The position numbers and the translations under genes were made by a program. A stretch of 64,000 bases of DNA from Liolophura sinensis (taxonomy: Eukaryota; Mollusca; Polyplacophora; Chitonida; Chitonidae): contig NC_088301.1 of the NCBI RefSeq assembly GCF_032854445.1, positions 25,280,402 to 25,344,401 of the forward strand, in the 5' to 3' direction. Shown one piece after another: positions 11,055-22,512 of the stretch (its first letter is position 1; every line of letters starts with the position of its first letter). A model generated the notes under the pieces. That model was not told where the DNA came from, made no database searches, and was given only the letters and a program-made list of their open reading frames with translations.

Positions 11055-13841
11055 GTTTAAATGGCCTTATGAAGTAATCAACTAAATTGTCGGACGAAAT
11101 ATAATAGCGATTCATAATATTAGCATATAAGTTTTCGAGTGTCAGGTATATGTATATAAAAAAGATTTGTAAAAAAAATCAGCATGTGCATAACCAAAGA
11201 ATCAATGTTACTGCATGACTATGTACAATGGTCAATATACATAACAAAAGTAGTCGGGCATGTATGTACAATGTTCCATGCCAACATGCCATTCCACTTT
11301 ACGTACCAAATGCAAAAATGTCGAATTCTTTAATCTTTAAATCTTGAGTCTTGCACGTTTAGCATACAACAATCGAAACATGTCTTCTGAGCTGGGTTCA
11401 AGTCTTGCATATAGGGTAAACAGTATGTTTGATACCCTTAATATCAATGTCTGGGAGGACGGCTTATACCCTAATCGCATGAAACCTCAACATTAACTGG
11501 TATAAAACAAGACATGCATGCCTTCTAAATACTTCGTATCGATTTTTCTATACATGATTCAACAGGCTTTACGGCGTCATTTAAAGCCTTACATGACTTG
11601 AACATGGTTAAATACCGTGAACATTACGAATTGACTGCTGTACTGTACAGTTAATGGATTTCTAATAATATGATCGTGACGTTTCAATGATTATTAATAT
11701 TATTAAATTTTATGCAAATGCTATAGTCTGAAATATCGCATACCTGAAAAAATCCGGCTAAAAATCCCGGGAAACTGATTGTTGTCCACTACAATTGTTT
11801 TGCTTATAACAGGCCTAACGACCTTTTTATCTGAGCCATGTTTTAAACCTTATATTTGCTTGATGGGTCCCACGTGGTTCAGTTGGTTAACGCGCTAGCG
11901 CAGCGTAATGACACAGGAGCCTCTCACCAATGCGGTCGCTGTGAGTTCAAGTCCTGCTCATCTGGCTTCCTCTCGGGCCATTCTTGGGAAGGCCTAGCAA
12001 GTAACCTGCGTCTCTTCATGGGTTTCCCAAGGGTGTTTTCGTGGTTTCCTCCCACCATAATGTTTGCCGTCGTCGTATAAGTGAAATATTCTTGAGCACG
12101 GCGTAAAGCACCAATCAAATAAATAAATAAATATATATATTTGGATGGTGGTCATCACCTTTTTGTACGCCGTACTCAAGAATATTTCACTTGTACGACG
12201 GCAGGCAGCATTACGGTGGCTGGAAACGAGGCAGTACCCAGGGGAAACCCGCGTCCATCCGAAGGTTGCTGAGCTCACAACCACCGCATTGGTGAGAGGC
12301 CCCTGGGTCATTACGCTGCGCTATCGCGCTAGCCAACTGAACCACTTAGGTCCCACCAACCAAATACAAGGTGGGAGGCTCCTGGTCATTGCGTCGTGCT
12401 GGCGTGAACCCCCTTGGCCACGTAGTATATTTAACAATATATAAGCATCGTTTACTTAATGGCTCGTATATACACAGTAAGTATAAAAATTACTTGACTG
12501 ACCTGACTGCTGTCTAACACCATGTACAGTGGACTCAAATCAGTGTACAACATATAGTTGGAAGTCAAATGGTCTTCAGTGATCTTCATCCAGTGAACGG
12601 CTTTATGGGGGCTATCGAACGCTTATTGTCACCAAGGCCCTTATCTCTAGGATTCCCTGCCCTAGGCTGTTATCGAACCATGCAACACGAACTAGCGACT
12701 GAAAGACAAGCATCTTATGCCCAGTTGGCCACGACCAACAATGAATCATAGAGTCATATTATTGGTTGGCTGTATTATTACTTTAGTACAACATATATAC
12801 TCCCTTACTTACTGTTTTGTATCATCACTGTCGTACAACCTCTATAATTCCTTACTTACTGCTTGTATCATTACTGTAGTACAACCTCTATGTTTCCTTA
12901 CTTACTGTTTGTATCATTGATGTAGTACAACCCCTGTACTTTCTTACTTACTGTTTTTTCTCATTGCTGTAGTACAGCCTCTATACTTCCTTACTTATTG
13001 TTTGTATCATTGCTGTAGTACAGCCTCTATACTTCCTTATTGACTGTTTTCTATTATTGCTGCAGTACAGCCTCTATACTTCCCTACATACTGTTTGTAT
13101 CATTGCTGTAGTACAACCTCTATACTTTCTTACTTACTGTTTTCATCATTACTACAGTACAACCTAGTTACTTCCCTAATTATTGTTTCAGACTCAACGG
13201 AAGTTTCTCCTGTACTACGAGCCATTAAGGAAAGGTTTAGACGGTACTTCAGTCTAAGCAGGCTGCTCTCGCCGACAACAAACGAGTTAAGGAAACTGGG
13301 GCTGGAAGAGAAAAAACCTGTTACATTGCCTTCATTAATTGTCGTTATCAAGCAGAGAGAGAAAAATGCGCCGGCGCCGTCCAAGACAAAACCCCAGAGG
13401 CCCACCTCTAAACCTAGCAAGGCGGAGAAAAGTACCGAGGATCATCAGCCTAGATTAGTGACTCAGGCGGTGCAATATGACGCGAACAACTTCGGCGAGT
13501 TGTCTTATTCCGGTGTGATGCGCTTTTTCTTCAGCGTGAACCACCAGTTCCGTTACACGTTACCGGAAGGAAGTGACAAAGACACGAAAACGCAGGCTAT
13601 GATGGCGGACGTCATGGACATCGAGCAAGAAAGATTTGACGAGTTCTTCAACAGGAAACATATTTCCAAATCGCAGAAAGCTGAGAGGAATTCTGGCACA
13701 GACAAACCAAAAGCGGGGAAATCTAAGCCGGAGAATCCGGATAAAAAGGATCCCGGTGGAAAATGTCCGTTTGGATTTGATAAACTGTCCGGGGATTTCG
13801 CAAAACCAAACCGACATCAGATGAAGAAAGAAGAACTATAA
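5935..13841 (+). CDS. Thioredoxin/PDI-like ER-lumen protein lacking CxxC, KEEL tail (3 exons)
   Basis: Exons are 5935-6240, 9930-10158 and 13192-13841 (stop TAA). Donors GTAAG at 6241 and GTATAT at 10159 and acceptors ending at 9929 and 13191 keep the frame (phases 0 and 1), giving 394 aa. A hydrophobic signal peptide lies at about residues 9-31; Met9 (5959) is an alternative start. Residues about 40-130 look like a thioredoxin fold, but where the family has CGHC after the FY strand this protein reads FYRGQVDQKW. I find no cysteine in exons 1 and 2 and only one, near the C-terminus. Residues about 150-235 resemble a second, b-type thioredoxin domain. A proline/lysine-rich linker and a charged tail follow, ending KKEEL, which fits the KDEL-type retrieval pattern. 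The likely role is a non-catalytic PDI-family chaperone or binding protein of the ER lumen. AATAAA at 14087-14092 is a plausible polyadenylation signal. The gene structure is well supported; the precise family is not recognised. Confidence 0.75.
6421..6482. repeat. Hairpin in intron 1
   Basis: CCGCCTGCACTTATA and CCTTGCCTG on the left are mirrored by CAGGCAAGG and TATAAGTGCTGGCGG on the right, with an 8-9-base loop and one 5-base bulge. Confidence 0.7.
8267..8953. mobile_element. piggyBac-type MITE flanked by TTAA
   Basis: The ends AGGAGAAGAAAACTTAAA (8267-8284) and the reverse complement of 8936-8953 match at 17 of 18 positions. TTAA directly flanks both sides (8263-8266 and 8954-8957). A 687-bp element with no coding capacity, TTAA target duplication and short TIRs is typical of non-autonomous piggyBac-like elements. 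It lies in intron 1 of the thioredoxin-like gene. Confidence 0.75.
8585..8808. repeat. 112-bp tandem duplication inside the MITE
   Basis: Copies 8585-8696 and 8697-8808 are in perfect register and differ at about four positions, so the duplication is fairly recent. Confidence 0.9.
9388..9452 (+). mobile_element. SINE-A 3' end fragment
   Basis: GCCGTCGTATAAATGAAATAT, then CGACGTAAAACACCACCAAA and an AAATAAATA tail. Confidence 0.65.
9510..9850 (+). mobile_element. SINE-B copy (second SINE family)
   Basis: A body with GTCAGTATAATGTGACTGGG and GGTGTCATGTCTGGTGTCTT ends in ATTGTTAAGTACGACGTTAA, then a CATA/CATT tail. The same segments occur in reverse at 28005-28250, and the 3' end is shared with copies at 47545-47851 and 60161-60246. 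Confidence 0.7.
10206..10412 (+). mobile_element. SINE-A copy with internal deletion
   Basis: Starts in the head (GTAGCGTGCTAGCGCAACAC), carries GTCTGCCAGCAACC joined directly to CACCCACCATAACTCTGGCC, and ends with an AAATAAATAAAT tail. Confidence 0.8.
10421..10515 (-). mobile_element. SINE-A-like fragment, very diverged
   Basis: GGTTGTGTTTAATGCCCAAT, CAAGAATATTCA and GGGGGAAACCACC follow the order of the reverse SINE-A 3' half. It lies tail-to-tail with the copy at 10206-10412. Confidence 0.4.
10999..11052. repeat. (TA)n microsatellite
   Basis: About 27 TA units in intron 2 of the thioredoxin-like gene. A short TCAGA-based repeat lies just upstream (10935-10965). Confidence 0.95.
11865..12133 (+). 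mobile_element. SINE-A, near full length
   Basis: The head (GTGGTTCAGTTGGTTAACGC) and B box (GTGAGTTCAAGTCC) are present, then the body and CACCAATCAAATAAATAAAT tail. It lies tail-to-tail with the next copy. Confidence 0.9.
12158..12355 (-). mobile_element. SINE-A copy with internal deletion, tail-to-tail with its neighbour
   Basis: TGTACGCCGTACTCAAGAAT opens the reversed 3' end, and the head ends at GAACCACTTAGGTCCCA. The segment between GGTTGCTG and GAGCTCACAACC lacks the usual 'cagaccttcc...gctggacttg' part. Another short head fragment in the same orientation lies at 12376-12422. Confidence 0.85.
12768..13190. repeat. About 47-bp minisatellite abutting the exon 3 acceptor
   Basis: About nine units built on CTTCCTTACTTACTGTTTGT, ATCATTGCTGTAGTACA and ACCTCTATA. 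Each unit holds a pyrimidine-rich stretch ending in TGTAG or similar. The array leads directly into TATTGTTTCAG, the acceptor of exon 3 of the thioredoxin-like gene. Confidence 0.9.
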
Positions 13842-14086
13842 AGAACTATAGACATATGCATACAGCTCCAATGACACAATCACGCAAATTCTACCGATTT
13901 ATAGGCCTGCGTTCCGGAACTGTGAAAAATTCATAGGTATTCACTAAACGCAAATATAGCATAATTTGACATTCTTGTTGGGCCATTTGTTCAAAAGTGC
14001 ATGTATTAAAAGTTAAGTGCGACATGTATTTTAATGTCTATTTTGAGACAATTCTATAACATAAAACTATTGGGCATATAGCCCAG

Positions 14087-14092
14087 AATAAA
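14087..14092 (+). terminator. Candidate poly(A) signal of the thioredoxin-like gene
   Basis: AATAAA about 245 bp after the TAA stop of the gene ending at 13841. It is the first such hexamer downstream on the plus strand that I noted. Confidence 0.45.
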
Positions 14093-16330
14093 GTTAATAT
14101 CGGGCTTGTCTACTAATGCACCACTGAGCAACTGAACACAAGGGTCATAAATAAAGTATGACGTGTAATATTAAGTCGAAAATCGCCTTTTGGAGGAATC
14201 GGACCGAGAGATTGCCTTCCACAACTTGTCCATGACAACTCAAAATAATTCAAAGTAGTATAATATTATTTGGTTTAGACGTTTCCAGAAGTTCGAATTG
14301 TGTAAAATCTTTGTCACTGACACTAAAACACTCAAAGAATTGAGGGTGTATTATAAATGTGGCCTTAACTTGAAACTGCGTTGTTTTGTTGAACTGCGGC
14401 TTTAAATGGACAGACATTCTTATTTTTTGTGAAATGTGATTTTTTACAAGGAGATAAATTTATGAACACATAAGACAGTAGGTATTATTATGAGACAAAA
14501 TCGTCACTGTTCTAATTTCTTTTACATTAAAGCAGCAACGAATTCTAATGCATTTGACAGTTGTGAAGGATTAAATAGACAAATGGTCAGTCTATTGAAT
14601 ATGGTGCATTAAATTTATTTCAGATTTTTACTTTATTAATACAGGTGTGGTGAAAGACAGGTGTTTCGTAACGAAAGAACGAAGGAAAGGGAAAAAAGGA
14701 GTAATAAAATTCCGTACTCGATTGCTTACATGTGAAAAAGAATTGGCTAAAATTTTGCATCACGCTCAAGAGTATTTAACTAACATTATTTACACAAAAG
14801 CTATAATCCGTAGCTGAACCAGCGGGAGTCATTGGTAGAGATTATGTCGTCTGCAGCCAGGCTGGATAGAATCTAACACTATCTTAAAGTGGGTTTTGTT
14901 CTACCGTACCAGCCAGATTGGCGCTCTGGATGACAAAGTCAAGGTCCTGGTTAGCACCATCCTGATATTGAAAGACGATGTACTCTTTAGCACTGTCTTG
15001 ATTACATAAGAATTAAATGCCAACAATGCGTATTATATATCACGTACACTGTCTAGAACTTTTACAGAATGCCATGTCACAAAGGCTAAAACAATATTTA
15101 CAAGGCTGTCTGTTATATAGGTAGACCCTCAGTCTTGCATTTGCATAACGGTTTACTGAGACTTCTTGTTCGATTCGTTCCTTGGTGACCTTAATACGCT
15201 GGCGCGGTCATTGAACGCTTTGTGCCTGTAGAGCAAAACGCTGTTTAAGCTCACGAATAAAACGATCTGTCAGGGTCAGGGGACTATATGGCCCTGAAAT
15301 GTTGACATTTCCGCTAATCTACTTTCTTTAGGGTTTGGTATTTCTAGCAGGACTATAATCTTCCTTCTTACCCATCTATAATTCAAGGTAACACCCAAAA
15401 GCTTATACCATCTTTGCGTGTCAGACTATAGCTCTCTTCTTTTTAAAGGTCTTTTTTTTAAAGTTTGGTTTTATGGTTGTTGTCTTAACTCCTTGTCCGA
15501 ATAAATAATCCTTTTTATCCTTCTTAGTTTGGATCAAAACAATAGGTTTGCTCTTTAATTCCATCCTTAAGCTGAAAGTATTTACTTATGTACTTCATTG
15601 TCTTGTAAAGGTCAAATTGTCGTGTCTAACAGTTCACATGTAAAAGGTCCAAGGGATTTTCTTTTCCGAACATATAACCGATAAATCAAAAGCTCATATA
15701 ACTTTAATCTTCATTGTACAGAATACACAGAATAAAAAGTTATGGTGAAGTGAAGATCACACAAGACGGTTAATGAAAACAGCGAAATCTTGAAAATTCT
15801 CTGGGAATGGGTTTTAACCCGCGTGTCTAGTGACAAAGGGTTTGAAAGGTATGTAACTTTAATCGCGTAACATTGTATTAGAACCTTCTCAAAAGATAAG
15901 ATCTTTTATTTGGTTGTAGCTTTACCCTCTGGTATATGGGACAGCCTGGAGAACATACCGGTAATCATCTTACGAGAGTCAGTCATCTGGAGACCGGGTT
16001 CAATCCCGGGTCAGATCTGACGTAAGATTTCTCTCATAAATATTTATTTGTTTATAATGCGCCCACTGTATGAATATGAAACAAACTCTGGTCCAGACAT
16101 ACTCTGATTGACTGAGAGTTCTGCGTATAGAGTCCAGTATAAAGGAATGTAGACCAAACAGTGTTCTCGGTGTCGGCATATATCTTCTGAACACACGCGG
16201 GTTTTGCTTTGTGTTTACAATAATGGAATAAATCAATACTGTTCTCGGTATCAAGGAACTATGGTAGCCAGGGTGGAGGTTTTGCTGGTGTCAGTACACT
16301 GTGACTGGATATAGGTGTTTTGCTTAGCGT
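14093..16330. other. Gene-free AT-rich stretch
   Basis: No open frame of note and no tandem array. A tRNA B-box-like palindromic stretch (ACCGGGTTCAATCCCGGGT) at about 15993-16011 lacks the rest of a tRNA and may be a retroposon remnant. Confidence 0.4.
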
Positions 16331-16566
16331 TTACACTCAAAAAATTGATCTGTTAATAACAGAAAGTCTGTTGTCTGGGTGATGCTAGAATGTATTCTGC
16401 TATTGCAACGAATTATTCTATTAATTCAACATAAAGATTATATTAGACTAACAGGGTATTATGTTGACTATGACACAGCGTTATGTTATAATAACAGAAT
16501 ACATTCTAGCATCACTCAGATAACATACTTTGTTTTAAACTTAACAGATTTTTTTTTGTAGTGTAG
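16331..16566. mobile_element. MITE with long terminal inverted repeats
   Basis: Inner arms 16364-16399 and 16495-16530 match at 33 of 36 positions (both contain GATGCTAGAATGTATTCTG). Similarity continues outward with small indels to TACACT at both ends, so the arms cover about 70 bp each of a roughly 236-bp element. No coding capacity. Confidence 0.8.
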
Positions 16567-16681
16567 ATTAAATTAACTTGATGGAAGTTCTTGCAGGACA
16601 TTCGTGTGAGAGATAGTCATTCCATCATTTATGTAGTTAATGAATTAAATGTTTTTGGTTCAATGGTTTAACGTCTAATTT

Positions 16682-16844
16682 TCTACTTCAAGTCCAGCTC
16701 ATTCTGGCTTCCTCTCCGGCCGTACATGGGAAGGTCTTTCAGCAACTTGCGGGGGTTTCACCCGGGCTCTGTCCGGTTTTCTCCCATCATAATGCTGAAA
16801 GCCGCCGTATAAGTGAAATATTACGGCGTAAAACACCAATCAAA

Positions 16845-16911
<67 letters not shown>

Positions 16912-16913
16912 AT
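16682..16913 (+). mobile_element. SINE-A, 5'-truncated, with long (AAAT)n tail
   Basis: Starts near the B box (ACTTCAAGTCCAGCTCATTC), runs through the body with a shortened GTGAAATATTACGGCG stretch, and ends in about 18 AAAT units at 16840-16913. Confidence 0.9.
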
Positions 16914-18410
16914 CTAATATTACTGGTTTCGCATCATTTTTATCTAATAAAATATGCTATGTGGTTGTCTGTATTTATCATAGATACCCCATTTGCATTA
17001 TATTTGGATGTGTTACATGAAAAGACGATAAATTTGTAAATCAAATATCCGCACGTCTCGTCTACATAACATCAATGCCCATTAAACCATGCAATGATGA
17101 TGTGATATTGATGCGAACTTTCTGCTTGTGGATATGTCAGATCGACCATGGTACTATGGTGCAATGTTATACAACACCTCTAAGCCAACCGATTCCCAAG
17201 TGACAGAGTATAGATCATGGCCTGAGCTAAAATCAGAGGAATTGGTGAAAAAAACGGCATTAATAGCCCCCTTTACCAGCTCAGCTGGGCACTTTGGACC
17301 CGAACACTGGCGCAGGGAGGTAATTCCGTTATGTGAAAATTCTATATAAGTGTTTCATCAATGGGCGGACAGATGGAAGGATATCTGGATCTTCAGACCA
17401 ATTCTTACGCTCTTTCTCAACATAAAATCAATAAGATCAACGTTTTTTACAAACATCTCGGCTATAGAAAGGGAATAACATTGATTTTAAGGTACGGGTT
17501 TCTTTCGTTGAGTATAAAACGTGTTTCTTCAATAAACTAATATAAATGTGCATTATATATAGCAAGAGTCCGTGAACTTTGCCAATGTGGTATCAAGCCT
17601 AACACACCAATGAAAATATCTGTATTTTATACAGATATTTCTAGGGAAACGTGCCTTGTCAAGTACACATGTATAGCATCCCCGTAGAAATTATTTATTA
17701 GGTGTATATTAGGAATATATATATATTAGTCGCAGAAACATAGCACATGTCATGGCCTCATAAGAACATAACGTGACCAAGCACGTGAGAAAGAAAAAAT
17801 GGCTATGACCGTTTATGCCTGTTTCCTTCTCCCGTTCTTCCTAAATAACTCAGGCCATATTGTTTATAACTTCCTTTATCCACCTTAATTATGACATGTA
17901 TGTCTTTTTGAATACATATGCACTTTTGCAAAGTGGAAAGACAATATTCTGTGTTTCCTTTGGCTTCCTTGAATAGGAGAATGGTACAGATAATTTTCAA
18001 GGTGTGATGCGGGACATGACCTTTTCTATCCCCTTACTCCAAACCTTCGGTTCGAAAGGTCACATATATAGCTAAAATTGACCTTCACATTTGTACAGCT
18101 ATATATACATTTGATTGCAGTCCACACATAAATACACATGCGATGCACATTCTTAGTCAAACTATAAACCATATATTAAGAGGGTTGTGTTCCTGTCCCT
18201 GGAGACATGCAGCTACGGCCAGGTCACATCACTAATCCAACTAATGACAAATCGACCCACGCGGAGTCGAAGAAAGGACGGAGTTGACAAAACGAGACGA
18301 TGATACTCTTTAGCAAGTATTTCATGACTCGATGGTGACTACCCCTCGTTCGATTGCGGCTTTAAGTCATGAAGTTTGCTAAATACTTGAAGAATGGCGG
18401 TGATTCCCAT
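16914..18410. other. Gene-free stretch
   Basis: An open frame at 17128-17349 (plus, 73 codons) has no family resemblance I recognise, and no clear splice context. No repeat array was seen. Confidence 0.35.
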
Positions 18411-18494
18411 TCCCGGGCTCTGTCAGGTTTCATTCTTAAAAAACTTGGTTGCTGTCGTTTCAACTGAACTATTCTTGAATACGGCGTAAAAGCA
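18411..18494 (+). mobile_element. SINE-A 3' fragment, diverged
   Basis: CCGGGCTCTGTCAGGTTTC and ATTCTTGAATACGGCGTAAA in the right order, with the middle diverged. Confidence 0.5.
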
Positions 18495-18569
18495 ATACGG
18501 TACTGTAACAAATCCCTCACAGCAAACAAAAAATCGATGGGAACTACTGTCTTACACAAAAGAGCACAG

Positions 18570-18660
18570 TATTGAGAGTAAAACCAAGGCAAAGACGACA
18601 GTGTTATATTTGGTAAATGGTCGAAATTAAGCGGTGAAATGTGGCCTCTTTTTAATTAAC
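18570..18660. repeat. Fragment of the 30-42 kb dispersed repeat family
   Basis: The stretch with GAGAGTAAAACCAAGGCAAA, then GGTGAAATGTGGCCTC, follows the same order as segments at 37090-37190 and 40555-40620. This shows that the repeat family is dispersed, not confined to 30-42 kb. Confidence 0.5.
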
Positions 18661-18696
18661 ATGCATGTACACCGGTTAACGTTTTATTCTAGTTTT

Positions 18697-18831
18697 TTCC
18701 AGCAATCTGCAAATGGTGTTGACTTTCCCCGGTTTCTTCCGGGTTTCCTCTCACCATAATGCTGGCCGTCTCCGTATAAGTGAAATATTCTTGGGTTCGG
18801 CGTAAAACACCAATCAAATAAATAAATAAAT
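18697..18831 (+). mobile_element. SINE-A, 5'-truncated
   Basis: CACCATAATGCTGGCCGTCT, GTATAAGTGAAATATTCTTG and the AAATAAATAAAT tail are clear. The head is missing. Confidence 0.9.
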
Positions 18832-20930
18832 ATTTTCGTGTAAATGCTTAGATATTAGCTGCGGTACTTTCTTACTTACTTACTGCTACCTTTTATAAAC
18901 CTGTAGATTGCTTACTTAAAGACACCACATATAATCATGACATATATATTTAATCATTGCTCTGAATTTACATATATATATAATCCTATATATACCTTTC
19001 CCTCCCAGGAGTGCATGCATACTGTGTAGACGTACTTCTTATATACCATCTTATATATGCATATATCCCTTAATTACAGGCAGGCAAATGGCATGGTTTA
19101 TAATACATTCCATGTGACGAATCTCATGTTTGAAATTCCATGGCCGATTGTACCGCTCTTTGTACAGGCCTTTGCTAAAAGCGTCTGGAATACCGCCACA
19201 CAATCAAGAAAGTCTCTCCAAACCGCCCGTCCAGCTGTTCGCGCCAATCGCAAGCCTAATCAATCGTCCAATACATGTTTAATGGGAAGCATGGTCGAGA
19301 TGCGCACTTCGCGTTTAGATGTATCACCCTCGAGGGAAATCATGTCATTAACGATGACGAGGTGATTAACAACTTCCCAGATAAATATGTTTTCTGATCA
19401 ACCGTGTAGATAGGTCGACTGGAATCGTTTAGATTGTTCATTCACGTCTCCTCATTCCGTGGATTCCTTATCAAGTGCCAATCCCGGTATATTTGCGTAT
19501 ATACGGAATTATTGAGCGATGTCAGTGAGATGTGGATATATCTTTGTCCAAACCGAACATCAATTTTAAATAAATTATGGTCCGATTACAGGAAGAAGCA
19601 AACGCGCAAAAAGATGTAGTTAATATTATTCAAACAAATGTATCTGGATGCCTCTGATGCAAGTTTGATGGCAATAATTTGAATTTTTTTAAACAGTTAT
19701 TCATTATCGGTGAAATAATTTGATTAAACTATATTCGCATCAAAAATCTGAATTTTTAACTATGAATAATTAAATGAAGTTTGATCTTGTAATTTAATAA
19801 AACAAAATATTTTACTTTTTCAAAAAAACAAAACAAAACAAGAATTAAAATTAAAACTTGCATCAACAAACCTCTTGTATCGTCAGCGTTTCAGTTAAAT
19901 TTACTTTTCGTTCTTTATATCGTAGCGTATAATCTTCAAATATTCCATATATCATATCCAACTCCCATTTTCCCCCACGCCTGGGCGATATGACAGAAAT
20001 TATTGTAGAAAAGCCCCGGTCCGGCGCAGATGTACGGTTACTAGGCCCATTTTATTGGAAAACGAATATAGACCCGTGTCTCTATTGGCGACTGATCTAA
20101 ACGATGTGTACATAGTAGGTGTATGTATCATGACCAAGAACAGGCTTAAGGTTTATACCACAGATGGAATTGGTCCACTCGACCAGTAACAGGAAGCGTA
20201 ATTCCATCCCAGGTACACGAATTACCAGGCGATGGACTTCGGCCGGAATCTCCTGTGACCTCGGTTTCCTTAATGGAACCCTTAAATCTTGCGCGCGAAC
20301 AAATTGCTGAACGGAAACACGCTTTGTTTCCGCTCACAGAGCCTGCTTATACGGCGTTCCAAGCCTGCTCCAATTCTGAAACAAAAAAAGATACGGAAGG
20401 ACCACATGCATGACTGGTCTCATACAAATGAGGGATAACGTGACCAGAGTCAAGGACGAATGCCTTATGGTTATATAACGCCTAGGACCCCTATGGATTT
20501 TAAGTGTTGTCTTTTTTGCATACATTTAATTAGAATGGGTTTGGTACTGCTGTGTCATGTCCCTAAACTCCGCCATATGCTGGTGGAAAAGAAATGTGGC
20601 CTTTACAGGTTTAATCAAGTTTGCTTGATGGGACTAAAGCTTGGTGTAGGTCAAACGTGTTGCCTGCTGGATTGGCTGCCTGATTCCCCGGGGAAATCAG
20701 CATTGAGTGGGTCCGGATCGGACAGTCTGTTCCACATCTCTCCTCATTTAACTCACTTAATAGATTTCTTGATCAATTGCTTCGCTGGATAATATTAGAT
20801 CAAAGTGTTAAGCATGGGTAAATTGTCCCCTTGTGATTTACACCGCCTGTAACGTATCACACTGCTATAGGCTGCCCGAGAGCGGAATCCTGTGGTCAGG
20901 TCAGGTACAAAGCCTCCATATCACTGAAGG
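18832..20930. other. Gene-free stretch
   Basis: Open frames at 19057-19365 and 20460-20792 (plus) have no recognisable domains or convincing splice sites. No arrays or complete elements were seen. Confidence 0.35.
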
Positions 20931-20939
20931 TACATGTGC

Positions 20940-21965
20940 AGGACAAAAGAACTATAGTCACTAAAAGTCATTAAAAGACGCACGATGAAAGCGAATAATA
21001 AAGACATTAAAAAAAAAACAAGAAAACAAACTTTAAGGATTCATTAGGAGAACAAAGTTTAGATGGTAAAATTAAAGTTGTTATGTCACACAACATAAAA
21101 GGTATATTTACAGAGCCAGGACAGAAAGCAGGCATTAAAGGAACGTAATCAAAGCGAAACTGAACAACACATTTTGGATGTATTGAGAGGACAAAGCCAG
21201 TGGGATAAAATTAAAGGCGAAGTGTTACCTACCCAGATCATCATGCAATGTGTATTTGAAGAACAAAGCAAGGGAATAAAGCTGGTAGTTAAGGGACGCA
21301 ATCAAAGCCAAAAATTAACGGCACACTGTAAAAGATGCATTATGAGAGTCAACGAGATGAAATTAAAGGTGTAATGTATTAAAGGTACATTCACAGAACA
21401 AAGGCATACAGTTGGCATTAAAGGGACGCAATCAAAGCGAAAATGAATCACACATTATTAAAAGTGCATTAAGAGAACAAAGCACAGACGAGGATCAAAT
21501 GAAAGGTGTAACTTTAAAGGTATACATTATCAGAACAAAAGGATATCCCGAAGCTAATAAAGCTACACAAGGCAGCATTAGAGAATTATTACCAGAATAA
21601 AGCCAATGATATAGAATTAAAATTTTGTCAATAGGAAAGGTACATTTTCGGAACAAATGCACAAAGCTGAAAACGAACAACACACTATTAAACTTGGATT
21701 ATGAGAACAAAGTCAATGAGATAGAATTTCCTTAGGAAAGCAACATTAAAAGTACATTCGCAAAACACATGGGAAATGATAAAGGCTTCAGTTTGATTAA
21801 TGGAGAGACAGACAAGGCAACATCAGGGATCTATTATCAGAGCAAAGCTAAGCAGATAAAATGGTGAAAAAGGCGTGTTGTAAACACGCAAGAAAGCGGC
21901 AGTAAAATGTGCATTTCCAGAACAAAAGCATAAAGCTGGTATTAGAGGAGAAAATCAGCCAAATT
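20940..21965. repeat. Degenerate tandem array, about 60-130 bp units
   Basis: Variants of AGAACAAAG, GCATTAAAGGGACGCAATCA, AAAGCGAAAATGAA and AAAGGTACATT recur in the same order many times (for example 21124, 21293, 21417 for the GACGCAATCAAAGC part). The units are very uneven. The short open frames in it are by-products of the repeats. Confidence 0.65.
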
Positions 21966-22390
21966 GATGAAAATAAAGGTGCATATAAACAAGGAAATGG
22001 AATAACAAAATTGTCATCTGACCAAAATACGCCTGCATTGCAGATTATGTATATAGTATAGTATATACCATTGCAAAATTCGTTGTCAGTTTGCAGCTGT
22101 TGATATTAATGGTAACAAAATTATTTAAATTATTGGAAACTTTATTGTTTTGAAAACAGTTTGGTATTGTGGGTAAGCCAAACATTTCAAACGCCATGTT
22201 TCCATTGATGGGCGGGAATACCGAGAAATCAGACGATTCGGACAACAATCAGTAGCAGTGAAGAGGAATCAACGGTTCTTATATTCCAGGGAGGATGTTA
22301 AAGCGAGGAAACCAAACAATTTCCTTAGGCCGCCAATTTCCGTTGATAGTGGTATTTTCCACACGTTGTTCACATACAGGAAAATTCATC

Positions 22391-22512
22391 AGTAACTTGC
22401 TAAGGGTCGGTGGTTTACCCAGAAGACAACCCGGTTTCCTCCATCCATAAAAGGCAAGGCCATCGTGAAAAATTCTTGAATATGCTATTTAACAAAAATC
22501 CAATCAATAAAT
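22391..22512 (+). mobile_element. SINE-A-related 3' fragment (variant subfamily)
   Basis: GGTTTCCTCCATCCATAAAA, CATCGTGAAAAATTCTTGAA and CCAATCAATAAATGA keep the order of the SINE-A 3' end but are strongly diverged. Similar variants lie at 24784-24978, 41330-41610 and 54281-54530. Confidence 0.6.

Noticed and set aside
13095..13191. Upstream part of the open frame leading into exon 3
   Set aside because: It is translated minisatellite and intron. The phase-1 junction at 13192 matches exon 2, so coding begins there.
15960..16020. Possible tRNA gene
   Set aside because: Only a T-arm-like palindrome (GGTTCAATCCC) is present, with no matching D arm or acceptor stem.
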